From Martensiomyces pterosporus (lineage: Eukaryota; Kickxellomycota; Kickxellomycetes; Kickxellales; Kickxellaceae), in NCBI GenBank assembly GCA_025201845.1, contig MU603966.1:62001-126000 (forward strand): a stretch of 64,000 bases of DNA, given 5' to 3'. The position numbers and the translations under genes are program-made. This document shows, one piece after another, positions 19,695 through 27,742 of this stretch. The first letter of the stretch is position 1; every line of letters begins with the position of its first letter. The notes beneath the pieces are model-generated. The model saw only the letters and a list, made by a program, of their open reading frames with translations, did no database searches and was not told the origin of the DNA.

Positions 19695-21338
19695 TCAAGG
19701 GTCGCTTACATAGGTGCCAGGAAAGACGCCGGTCACTCCATTGAGGCGTCCAGTCCACCAGTCGTCCTTGGCCTCCGTGCGCTGGATAAGCTCTATGCGG
19801 TCGCCCTCTCGGAAAGAGAGATCCCCGTCAGCCTGTGCTATATAGTCGTAGATAGCAACAACGTACAGCACGCCAGGGCTAGCAGCAGCACGTGCCCCAG
19901 CTGGTGGGGTCTTTTCATGCACGGGTGGTGCTGCCCCAGCAATCGCCTCATAGGCAGGCGGAGGCAGGTTCGATGGTCCTGATGCTGCTGATGATGATGC
20001 CAGTGCTGCTGAGCCTGCCTGTCCAACAGGTGGGTAGGCTTGGCCAGGCTCCTTCATGTAAGGAGGCTGGTACGCGCCATACGGTGTTTGCTTTTCCTGA
20101 GCCTGCTGGTATGCTCCATATGGCGTCTGCTTTTCCTGGGGCGACTGGCCGTATGCTGCTGCTGCTGCTGCTCCAAATGTGCCGATAGTACTGGCGGCAG
20201 CAGCGCCACCAGCAGCGCCACCAGCAGCGCCTGGTCCGCCGACAGCAGGAGATTCAGCAGCATACGGACTAGCGCCGGAGGCAGGCGAAAACGTGTTGCT
20301 GTGGGACGCGCTGCCTTGCCCATACTGCTGTCCAGAATACGGTGTCGACGGCCCCTGGCTGAAAGCGCTGGAGGCTGTCGGCGTTGCCGATTTCTCCTTC
20401 TTGCGGAAAGTGCCCTTGATAGACCCAACAAAGCCCTTGCCCTTGTCGTCGATCTTGTAAGGTTCGACCTGCATGAACCCCTGTCCCCACAGATCAATAG
20501 CCGACAGTGTGTGCTCAGCGCGAGGCCACTTTTGCTGCCACCCGGTGATCACAGGCGTAGTCAGATCGAACGCTGGGCAATTACGGGCAGCCTGCGAGAA
20601 CTCGTGGAAGAGGTCCGAGTATAGCTGGCGCTGGATGCGGAAGAACTTCATGAAAATGGGGTCGATGAAGGCCTGGCGCAGATCCAGCAGCTGCTTCAGC
20701 TCCGCCTTCAGCATATCGTTGTAATAGTTATACTGACGCGATGCCTCCTGATACTGGGCGCCGTACTTCTGATACGCCTGCTCGTCCGGAAGACTCCTTC
20801 CACCATCCACCCCCTCCTTAGCCTCGTACTTTTCGACCTGAGACTTGTGCCTGTCATAGTCTATCAGCTTGTGGTCGCGCTTCTGGATGACACGGTGGAT
20901 GTTCTTCATCATTGCCATCAGCTCCTGTATCGGCCCAACCACAGAGATATCCAGGGCTTCAAGCTGCGGATCGATTTTCGCCTTAATTTCGTTGACTCGG
21001 TCGCGGAACTCCTCTGCCACACGCAGCAGCTCCGGCGAGGCGCCTTCGTCAATGTAGGTGCCTGTGGGCTGGGCTACGCCCTCCGGGTCGGTGGTAATTG
21101 GCCTGTATGTGGCGAGAATCTGCTCCATGAAGGCCACTTGGTACACGAGCGTTTCGCGAATGCTGTCGCGGAACTGGGAGGCAGACATGAAGAGGCTTTT
21201 TGTGACGCCCTCCAAATCGACAAAGCGCAGCTTCAAATCGTCAAAGTCGGGGTCAACAGTCTTTGCCCCACGGCCAATCTTGCTTTGCAATTGATGTGGC
21301 ATGCGCTCAAGCGCCTTTTTGAACCCTTTCCAGCTCAT
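19695..21338 (-). CDS. RVS167: BAR-SH3 amphiphysin-like protein Rvs167
   Basis: The 547-residue product has an N-terminal BAR domain (about residues 1-265, starting MSWKGFKKALERMPHQLQSK). A Gln/Pro/Ala/Gly-rich linker (about 290-480) carries two copies of QEKQTPYGAYQ. A C-terminal SH3 domain (about 488-545) shows ALYDY-equivalent AIYDYIAQADGDLSF, DDWWTGRLNG and GVFPGTYV. Rvs167 tubulates membrane at endocytic sites with Rvs161 and links to actin. Poly-Ala in the linker comes from a GCT/GCA-rich stretch near 20155-20230. Confidence 0.92.
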   Translation of the reverse strand: MSWKGFKKALERMPHQLQSKIGRGAKTVDPDFDDLKLRFVDLEGVTKSLFMSASQFRDSIRETLVYQVAFMEQILATYRPITTDPEGVAQPTGTYIDEGASPELLRVAEEFRDRVNEIKAKIDPQLEALDISVVGPIQELMAMMKNIHRVIQKRDHKLIDYDRHKSQVEKYEAKEGVDGGRSLPDEQAYQKYGAQYQEASRQYNYYNDMLKAELKQLLDLRQAFIDPIFMKFFRIQRQLYSDLFHEFSQAARNCPAFDLTTPVITGWQQKWPRAEHTLSAIDLWGQGFMQVEPYKIDDKGKGFVGSIKGTFRKKEKSATPTASSAFSQGPSTPYSGQQYGQGSASHSNTFSPASGASPYAAESPAVGGPGAAGGAAGGAAAASTIGTFGAAAAAAYGQSPQEKQTPYGAYQQAQEKQTPYGAYQPPYMKEPGQAYPPVGQAGSAALASSSAASGPSNLPPPAYEAIAGAAPPVHEKTPPAGARAAASPGVLYVVAIYDYIAQADGDLSFREGDRIELIQRTEAKDDWWTGRLNGVTGVFPGTYVSDP

Positions 21339-21744
21339 GTTTGATAGCGTCTATTACGGCCGGACCAAGTGTGTAGTAATTGAAAATAGCGAAAAAGGCA
21401 AGCAAATATAGAGCAGCAAGGCGGTAAGAGGAGTGGGGATGGGGCGAGGGGAGGCAGAAAGGGAGCGGGGAAATCAAGCACCCCTTTTGGTGCAGCCAAG
21501 CACGGAGTGCCGGCCTGGGCTGCAAACGGCGCGCCATGTATGAGGTGCCGCACCACCTAGTCCGCATCTCCACTGTGGCCAATCATGCGCATGGTGTCGC
21601 TCGCACGTTGAATAGAAGCATAGCCAGCTGCATTACTAGCTCGGCAACCCGTCGGTGCATACTCTTTTGCTGCTGCTGGTTTATTGCTGTAGACGAGAAG
21701 CTGCCTGCATAGTGCGGCCAATAGAGCCAGTAGAGCCAGTAGAG
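21339..21744. other. Intergenic region
   Basis: This 406-bp stretch holds the RVS167 promoter and the 3' flank of the aldehyde dehydrogenase gene. A short imperfect repeat of gagccagta occurs at 21724-21747. No gene is seen. Confidence 0.4.
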
Positions 21745-23232
21745 CTAGTAGGAGATGTCGTCGATGATAGCCTTGGGAACAAGGTAGCCGTCAAAGGACT
21801 CGTATCCGAGCTCGCGGCCAAAGCCAGAGTTGCGGAAGCCACCAAAGGGCAGGTACGAGTAGAGGGCGTTGTAGTTGTTGACCCAAATGGTGCCGCTACG
21901 CAGCCTGCGAGTGAACTTTGAGATGGCCTGGTGGTTGCGCGTGAAGATGCCGGCAGCAAGGCCAAACTCGTTCCTGCGCTCAATTTCAATAACCTCATCG
22001 AGGCTGTCAAACGGCTTGAGAATCGAGAGGACGGGCCCAAAGATCTCCTCGGTGGCAATGCGCGCCTTTGGGTCGACGTTGTAGAAGAGAGTGGGCTTGA
22101 CCCAGTACCCGCGGTCGAATGCGCGGTCGCCGCCAGTGAGGACAGGGGCGCTGTCCACCTCCCTGCCGATGCGAATGTACTCCATCACACGGTCAAACTG
22201 GCGCTTGTCGATAAGAGGACCCATTTCAGTGCTGCTGTCCTGAGGCATGCCCACAACGAGAGCCTCAGCGGCAGCCTTGAGCTTGGGCAGAAAGGCGTCA
22301 TAGACATCGCGATGGATCCACAGGCGAGTGAGCGCATTGCAGTTCATGCCGGCGTTGCTCATGCAGCCGCTGACAACAAGCCTTGCTGTCTTGTCCAGGT
22401 CAGCGTCGGGCATGACGACACCGGGGCTCTTGCCGCCCAGCTCCACAGAGGTCGAGCGCACGTTTTTGGTTGATGCAGTAGAGCGAATCACGTGCTTGCC
22501 GGTGGCAACGGAGCCAGTGAACCCGATCTTGTCGACGAGATCGTGGTCGACAAGGGCCTGGCCGACCTCAACGCCGCCGAGAACGACATTGAATACGCCT
22601 GGTGGGAACTTGCCAGTCTTCTCAAGGAGGTGGGCAAAGTACTGGGTTGTGAGAGGGGTTTGTGGACCAGGCTTGAACACGATGGTGCAGCCAGCAGCCA
22701 GGGCTGGGGCGACCTTCCAGGCGAGCAGGCAGATGGGGTAGTTGAACGCATTGATGAAGCCAACCACGCCGACGGGGACCTTGACAGTGTACCCCTCAAG
22801 CGATGCGTTGGTCTGGGGAGCGATATGGCGGCCCTCGACCTTGTCCGCGTAGCCAGCAAAGTGCCTGAACAGATCGATGGTGTCATCGAGCTCAACGCAC
22901 ACATCGCTGATTGGCTTTCCGGTGTTGATACTTTCGATAAGCTCGATTTCAGCACGGCTCTCCTCGATAGCGTCGGCAAGCGCAAGCATGGCATCGCGGC
23001 GCTGGGCTCCAGAGAACTCGTTGACCCACGGTCCGTCGTGGAATGCGCTGTAGGCAGCCTGCACAGCGGCGTCGAGGTCCTGGGCATTGCACTCGGGAAC
23101 AACAGCAATGACCTCAGCAGTGTCGGGGTTCTCGACGCTGTGGGTCTTTGTGGCAGTGGATTCGACCCAGCTGCCGTTGATGTAGATGCGCTTCTCGTCG
23201 AAGGGAAGGCTTGGAAGAACAGCGACAGTCAT
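21745..23232 (-). CDS. NAD(P)-dependent aldehyde dehydrogenase
   Basis: The product is 495 residues from MTVAVLPSLPFDEK. ALDH motifs in order are VGVVGFINAFNYP (cofactor-loop Asn), FKPGPQTPL, GFTGSVATGK, the catalytic glutamate in ELGGKSPGVV, the catalytic cysteine in NAGMNCNALTRL, and EEIFGPVLSI. Thr-Pro-Leu replaces the common Glu-Gln-Thr-Pro context. The sequence around the nucleophile (GMNCNALTR) departs from the usual GQ(V/I)C(S/C)A but keeps Cys. Substrate preference cannot be set; betaine-, amino- or general aldehyde oxidation are all possible. The start avoids a leader-like extension to 23373. Confidence 0.9.
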   Translation of the reverse strand: MTVAVLPSLPFDEKRIYINGSWVESTATKTHSVENPDTAEVIAVVPECNAQDLDAAVQAAYSAFHDGPWVNEFSGAQRRDAMLALADAIEESRAEIELIESINTGKPISDVCVELDDTIDLFRHFAGYADKVEGRHIAPQTNASLEGYTVKVPVGVVGFINAFNYPICLLAWKVAPALAAGCTIVFKPGPQTPLTTQYFAHLLEKTGKFPPGVFNVVLGGVEVGQALVDHDLVDKIGFTGSVATGKHVIRSTASTKNVRSTSVELGGKSPGVVMPDADLDKTARLVVSGCMSNAGMNCNALTRLWIHRDVYDAFLPKLKAAAEALVVGMPQDSSTEMGPLIDKRQFDRVMEYIRIGREVDSAPVLTGGDRAFDRGYWVKPTLFYNVDPKARIATEEIFGPVLSILKPFDSLDEVIEIERRNEFGLAAGIFTRNHQAISKFTRRLRSGTIWVNNYNALYSYLPFGGFRNSGFGRELGYESFDGYLVPKAIIDDISY

Positions 23233-23605
23233 TCTGGAAAGAGCGCTAGTTTGGTGCTTAAAGGATATATAGAAAACGAACAAGAGAAAACCAGAGGATG
23301 GAGAAAAGGAGCAGAGTGGGGTGAGCAGGGCAAGGCGTGCCACTCTTATAACAGGGCTGGATAAGGTGTGCACGCTGCTTTGCTCACACGGGTCTGCTGC
23401 TCACAGGCGCAAAATACCATTGTCTCATTTTAGAGCAGACAGCCCAGGGGTTAGGAACCACCCTCATCTTCCTCTAACCAATGCCAGCATGCACACGCCT
23501 GCACATGCTGCTATGCACGCTGCCAGCCCCACGCCCTAATCCCCTTTCTGCGCATGCCCCTGGCTGTATGCCGGAGGACAATACACACTCGCTGCCCAGG
23601 ATTTT
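23233..23605. other. Intergenic region
   Basis: This 373-bp stretch lies between the aldehyde dehydrogenase leader (TATATA near 23263-23268) and the 3' end of the BAG-like gene. No gene is seen. Confidence 0.4.
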
Positions 23606-24247
23606 CTACTCGGAGAAGGCGCGCTTTCGAAGGCCGTCGACCTTCTGTGCTCTGCGCTCTGCCTTGCGAACCAAGCCCTTACGGATTGCACGGAGATCCC
23701 CAGTCAAGTCAAACACCGGACCAAGCCCACGCTCAGCTGCCTGGCGCCTGAGATCCTCATCGTGCTCGGCCCAGGGCTCCATCCCCGCTGCATCAAGCAC
23801 ATGTGCTGGCGCGACGCCATCGATACGCTCCATCAGCCGTAGCAGCTGCTCGCCGATTCCCAAGAGCTGGCGGTTGATAGCATCGAGTCTTTGGCGTGTC
23901 TTCTCCTGCACGGCGCTATCGCTCGAATCGCCTTCATCCCCCTGCCGCTGCATCTGCTCCCCCGATTCTTCCTTGAGAGACTTTGCCTCGTCTGCGAGCT
24001 GCTGTGCCTGGGGTAGCATCTGCGTGTCCATGTAGTTGAGAATGCCCTTGCACTCGGATAGCTCTGCAACAAGCTCTTTGTACTTTTTCTTTGCGTCTCT
24101 TAAGCGCATTGTCCTCTCGTGGTCAGCTTTGAGATAACGAGAGGTCCAAAAAAGCGTGCCGCCTACCGCTGCCACGCCAAGCACAGCAAGCACAGATAGC
24201 CAGACATGGCGCTGCTGGTGGATGGCTGCTGCTTGCGACAATACCAT
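23606..24247 (-). CDS. Membrane-anchored BAG-domain (Snl1-like) protein
   Basis: The product is 213 residues from MVLSQAAAIHQQRH. One transmembrane helix lies at about residues 16-33 (WLSVLAVLGVAAVGGTLFW) and a long helical cytosolic part follows. Its last 100 residues read like a BAG domain: LNYMDTQMLPQAQQL, then RQRLDAINRQLLGIGEQLLR, RIDGV, and the Hsp70-contact helix RAIRKGLVRKAERRAQKVDG. Yeast Snl1 has this layout (ER/nuclear-envelope anchor plus BAG nucleotide-exchange domain for Hsp70). An upstream in-frame ATG at 24352 would add a second hydrophobic stretch. The BAG call is by pattern only. Confidence 0.55.
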   Translation of the reverse strand: MVLSQAAAIHQQRHVWLSVLAVLGVAAVGGTLFWTSRYLKADHERTMRLRDAKKKYKELVAELSECKGILNYMDTQMLPQAQQLADEAKSLKEESGEQMQRQGDEGDSSDSAVQEKTRQRLDAINRQLLGIGEQLLRLMERIDGVAPAHVLDAAGMEPWAEHDEDLRRQAAERGLGPVFDLTGDLRAIRKGLVRKAERRAQKVDGLRKRAFSE

Positions 24248-24550
24248 TGCTGAACTACAAAAGCCTGATGCCAAGAAACAAGAAGGCAAAGACGAAGATA
24301 CACCAAAAAGTAGCACTGTGGCCAGACGCTCGCCCATGCTTACGTGAAGCAACTCTCAGTAGCAAGGTTCCACAGCAATGATGGGACACCCCACCATGAG
24401 GCAGCTCACTGGCGTGCAAATGGAATCATCAGGTTTTTATGGATACAGCCTTTTCACTAGAACGTCTATAGTACCGCTGCCTAAACTGCTAATTGAATGT
24501 AGAAAATGGGGTGGATGCCACGACACATGGATTCGATGAGACTGCTTTGA
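24248..24550. other. Intergenic region
   Basis: This 303-bp stretch contains the BAG-like gene's promoter and the 3' flank of the I78-like gene. No gene is seen. Confidence 0.35.
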
Positions 24551-25074
24551 TCAGAAGCAATCTACATCAATGACAATGTTGTCCTTGTCTACCATCACTG
24601 TGATTCGGCGCGTGTCAACAGCCCTCTCAGTCACAGGTGTGCTGGGTCCAATTATCCTGCGCGGTTTTCCCAGTCTATCCAGGAACGACAGCTTCTACAG
24701 CAGGCGTATACAACACATCTGTGAGCGCTTGGTGTTGGAACAACGAATCAGCATGGTATGCACGTGAAGGAGGAGTTAGCCATCTCACTCGCTTGCACTC
24801 CCACTTACCCTGCTGGGGATCCTTTTGGCTGGAACATGGTCTGAGCTGACTATTTGCGTGCCTATCAGCAAAGAAGGAGGAGTTAGCCATCTCACTCGCT
24901 TGCACTCCCACTTACCCTGCTGGGGATCCTTTTGGCTGGAACATGGTCTGAGCTGACTATTTGCGTGCCTATCAGCAACGGCTTCCAGTAAGCGCGGTTG
25001 CAGTCATCATGAGTTGCGCAGTGCCCGGACGGAAAAGCAGCAGCAAGAAACACCAAACCTGATACAACATTCAT
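24551..25074 (-). CDS. Secreted I78-like protease inhibitor (two exons)
   Basis: Exon 1 is 24916-25074 and begins MNVVSGLVFLAAAFPSGHCA, a signal peptide, followed by Cys25 and WKPLLIGTQIV. Exon 2 is 24551-24694 and ends IVIDVDCF. The joined product is 100 residues in frame (phase 0; GTAAGT...TAG; intron 24695-24915, 221 bp). The C-terminal half has the I78/potato-inhibitor-I pattern: RRIIGPSTPVTERAVDTRR followed by ITVMVDKDNIV and a final Cys, where the reactive loop would be PSTPVT. N- and C-terminal cysteines could form the I78 disulphide. Neither exon stands out as a long ORF. A 107-bp tandem duplication covers the exon 1/intron border. Confidence 0.55.
24766..24978. repeat. 107-bp tandem duplication across an exon-intron junction
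   Basis: Copy 1 is 24766-24872 and copy 2 is 24873-24978; they are identical over about 106 bp starting gaaggaggagttagccatct. Copy 2 holds the 3' end of exon 1 of the I78-like gene and its GTAAGT donor (minus strand). Copy 1 is an extra set of the same exon end and donor inside the intron. Confidence 0.95.
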
Positions 25075-25469
25075 TCTGATGTATAATATTGAGGGCAAGT
25101 CCAGCAGAAGAAAGACATGCTCCCTTTTCAAGTAGCGAGCCCAGCACTACATGCTTTGCTGTAGCGTGTATTTTTACAGCCTGCAGCAGCTAGATGGGGT
25201 GCTATTTTTGTGTGCCTGCCATATCGAAGGAGGCGAATGGCCCCACAGAGCAGTAATGNNNNNNNNNNNNNNNNNNNNNNNNNNNNNNNNNNNNNNNNNN
25301 NNNNNNNNNNNNNNNNNNNNNNNNNNNNNNNNNNNNNNNNNNNNNATATCGAAGGAGGCGAATGGCCCCACAGAGCAGTAATGCGGCGCAGTTCACATTT
25401 GTTTCATAGTCTATGTATCCATTTTTGCTGGGGGTTAGCGGACATTGAAGATTGGGATTTCCGGCGACT
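25075..25469. other. Intergenic region containing an assembly gap
   Basis: This is the I78-like gene promoter side, then an N gap at 25259-25345, then the flank of the tRNA gene. No gene is seen in the known bases. Confidence 0.6.
25221..25383. repeat. 38-bp direct repeat bracketing an 87-N gap (probable scaffold artefact)
   Basis: Positions 25221-25258 and 25346-25383 are identical (atatcgaaggaggcgaatgg...). They directly abut the N run at 25259-25345. Identical contig ends either side of a scaffolding gap usually mean the contigs overlap and the repeat is a single sequence. Confidence 0.9.
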
Positions 25470-25540
25470 GGCTTTATAGTGTAGTGGTTATCACCGTGGG
25501 TTTTGATCCCATTAACCCGAGTTCGAATCTCGGTAAAGCC
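25470..25540 (+). tRNA. tRNA-Gln (anticodon TTG)
   Basis: The 71-nt sequence folds as a cloverleaf. The acceptor pairs GGCTTTA with TAAAGCC. The D arm contains AGTGGTT. The anticodon stem is GTGGG/CCCAT with loop TTTTGAT, so the anticodon is TTG (Gln, reads CAA). The T arm is CCGAG-TTCGAAT-CTCGG. The A box (TAGTGTAGTGG) and B box (GTTCGAATC) are intact. TTTTT directly follows at 25541-25545 as a Pol III terminator. There is no intron. Confidence 0.96.
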
Positions 25541-25910
25541 TTTTTGCTATTTCTGCTCCGTTTTCCCGCTGCTTTTTGGTGTGCATGCGTGTGGGGGCGC
25601 GTGGGGCTCAGCGCATGTGCAGCATGCGGCTGGCTTCGTTTTGCTCTGGTTTTGTTTCACTAACCAGCACCAGCTCCGCACTCTGCTGCTGTCTATGAGG
25701 CCATGGCCACATGGCCCAGCACACGGTGAACGCGGCCAAGGTACTTGTTCTCTGATGTGCTTCAAGCACCAGGCGTAGCGTGCTCTCTTTACCCGTACAC
25801 CAGCTAGATCGCTACTTTTGTCACTTGTTTTTCGCTTATCTTCACACCAGGAGGCAAAAAGGGTACTAGGAACATCAAGCGCTCGTAGCAATCTAGACTA
25901 TTGTTTGGAT
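25541..25910. other. Intergenic region
   Basis: This 370-bp stretch holds the Pol III T-run terminator of the tRNA, then the leader of the next gene. No gene is seen. Confidence 0.4.
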
Positions 25911-26384
25911 ATGAGATTCAGGTGGCTGGCAGCAGCATTGGCATGCTCCACGCTTGTAGGAGCTAGCGCTGCTACTTCAGCCAAACTAGCTGACGATGAC
26001 AACGACATTGGGCGGCTGTTAGGTATGCGTCCTGACCTAGCTGACGATCTGCTGCCAGGCGAGGAACCAGCCGACACTCCACAGAAGGCACTTCCCAATC
26101 CCGCAGCCGGTGCTAAGAGCGAGGAGCTCGATTGCGTGGCTGGATGCAAAGAAACCGATCAGAGCTGCCGTGCTCGGTGCCTTGGGGTGCCAGGTGTAGC
26201 ATCACGCAAGATGCCAAGGAAGCAGGATATTAGCGGCAACCTCCCACTGAACTGGCGCATGCCAAAAGGCGAATCCCCAGACATACCCATGCAAAAATCG
26301 GCCTCACCAGGCCAAACTCACCTGGATACAAGCATCCCCGCGCTTAGCTTGGCCTGTGCTGTTTTACTCGCATGTCTCTTTTGA
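25911..26384 (+). CDS. Small secreted CxxxC protein with GPI-like tail
   Basis: The 157-residue product begins MRFRWLAAALACSTLVGASA, a signal peptide. An acidic stretch follows, then a single cysteine module DCVAGCKETDQSCRARC (Cx3C-x6-Cx3C, about residues 76-92), a Ser/Pro/Lys-rich part, and a terminal hydrophobic segment ending LACAVLLACLF. That layout fits a GPI-anchored surface protein. No known family is recognised. The upstream frame to 25818 adds leader-like residues. Gene 26697-27442 has the same layout with a doubled cysteine module, so the two may be tandem paralogues. Confidence 0.65.
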   Translation: MRFRWLAAALACSTLVGASAATSAKLADDDNDIGRLLGMRPDLADDLLPGEEPADTPQKALPNPAAGAKSEELDCVAGCKETDQSCRARCLGVPGVASRKMPRKQDISGNLPLNWRMPKGESPDIPMQKSASPGQTHLDTSIPALSLACAVLLACLF

Positions 26385-26696
26385 AATGCGATGAGAGCGC
26401 GGCTTGTTTCACATGGCAAATCTACGCGCCTTCTGCTAAGTCTGCGCCTCTCCTTCTCTGATACGCCCCGCCATGTCATACGCATACTCGTTTCATACGC
26501 GGCGCTTGCCCTTGCTGGCGATTCCATGTTCTTCCGCTGCTTTTATTCCACAGGTCATGCACATCTGGCGTTGCATTCAGCCACTTGTTCTGGGTTGGTG
26601 GTGGGCTGTCTATGCTCTTTGTCTTTCCATCGGCCCTACAATGTTTCCCATGCCTACTTAGTCTAGAAGCGTTGCACCAAATTCAATATATCAAAT
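26385..26696. other. Intergenic region
   Basis: This 312-bp stretch lies between the two CxxxC genes. No gene is seen. Confidence 0.4.
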
Positions 26697-27442
26697 ATGA
26701 AGCGCAACAGGCTAATGCATACGGCACTTCCACATATTATTCTGACAGTTCTTTTCATTCCAGTCCAGGCAGCTGTGGCAGAGACAAAGGCACAGCAAAG
26801 TAGCGTGGCTCCAGCACAAGACATATCATGTAGGTATCTTCAGAGCCACATACATATTTCTCGAAATGTAGCGAGTAGCACGGCATATCGCTGATTCAGG
26901 GAAATTGATTGCTGTATCTATATACTCATGTAGTATGCCAGAGCGGATGCATGGACAGTGCGTGTCGAGAAAGCTGCGCAAAGCAGAACTTGACTAACGA
27001 GGTTGTTGTTCGACGCACACAGAAATGCACCCAAGATTGCAGATCCGAGTCTGACATGGCGGTGGAAATATGCATACAAAGGTGCTCTTTCTTTATGATG
27101 GACCCCGTAGGACATGGCCTAGACGCCAAACCACCGGTTGCTGCTTCCAGTCTAGCAACCATGGCATTCGATGTTGGCCATGTAAGGGAGTCGGTGCGGC
27201 TCATAGGACCTGACGGGCTCCCAATTGTTGCCTCAAAGACAGCTGCCAATGCTGCGCCACAGCCAAATCCGAGCAATGGACAGGGTGATCGCAAGGGCGG
27301 GGTATCTGGTGCTGATGAAGACGCACTGCCATCTTGGTCTGGCAGATACCATGTTGAGGTCCTTGGCTGTGCCAGCTTGCTCCCTCCTCCGAACATGTTA
27401 ATCGCTTTCCTTATTGCCACTATCCCTTTATTTTTTGTCTAA
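26697..27442 (+). CDS. Small secreted protein with repeated CxxxC motifs and GPI-like tail (two exons)
   Basis: Exon 1 (26697-26829) encodes a signal peptide (MKRNRLMHTALPHIILTVLF...). The 104-bp intron 26830-26933 (GTAGGT...TAG, branch-like CTGAT near 26891) splits a codon, and exon 2 is 26934-27442. The 213-residue product has CQSGCMDSACRESC, then CTQDC and CIQRC: paired CxxxC modules within about 50 residues after the signal peptide. A low-complexity stalk and a terminal hydrophobic segment (MLIAFLIATIPLFFV) suggest GPI anchoring. Helical CxxxC pairs can form a disulphide-linked hairpin. No family is recognised. Only this donor restores the frame, which supports the model. Confidence 0.6.
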
Positions 27443-27742
27443 ATAACAAAAGCTGTCCGTAGTGCACTGCCTTGAAAGTGTCACGCATTGGTAGCAGATG
27501 CCGCCTGGTGTATTGCGCACCAATGCCAAGCGAAACAATCACCCAGTGGCAAGGTTGGGCTAAAATTAGATGCGGGCTACGTCTCTTTTCTCTTCTCTTC
27601 GTTCTGCCCTGCCGTCTTGTGCACGTAATTTGCCTTTATTTGCTTTTACCTCCTGAGCACTCAACCTCCTTCACCCCCGCCAAAGGCCTGTTCTAAATTC
27701 AAACTACTCCTTGTTACCACCTCAGAACAGCGGCAGCTTAGC

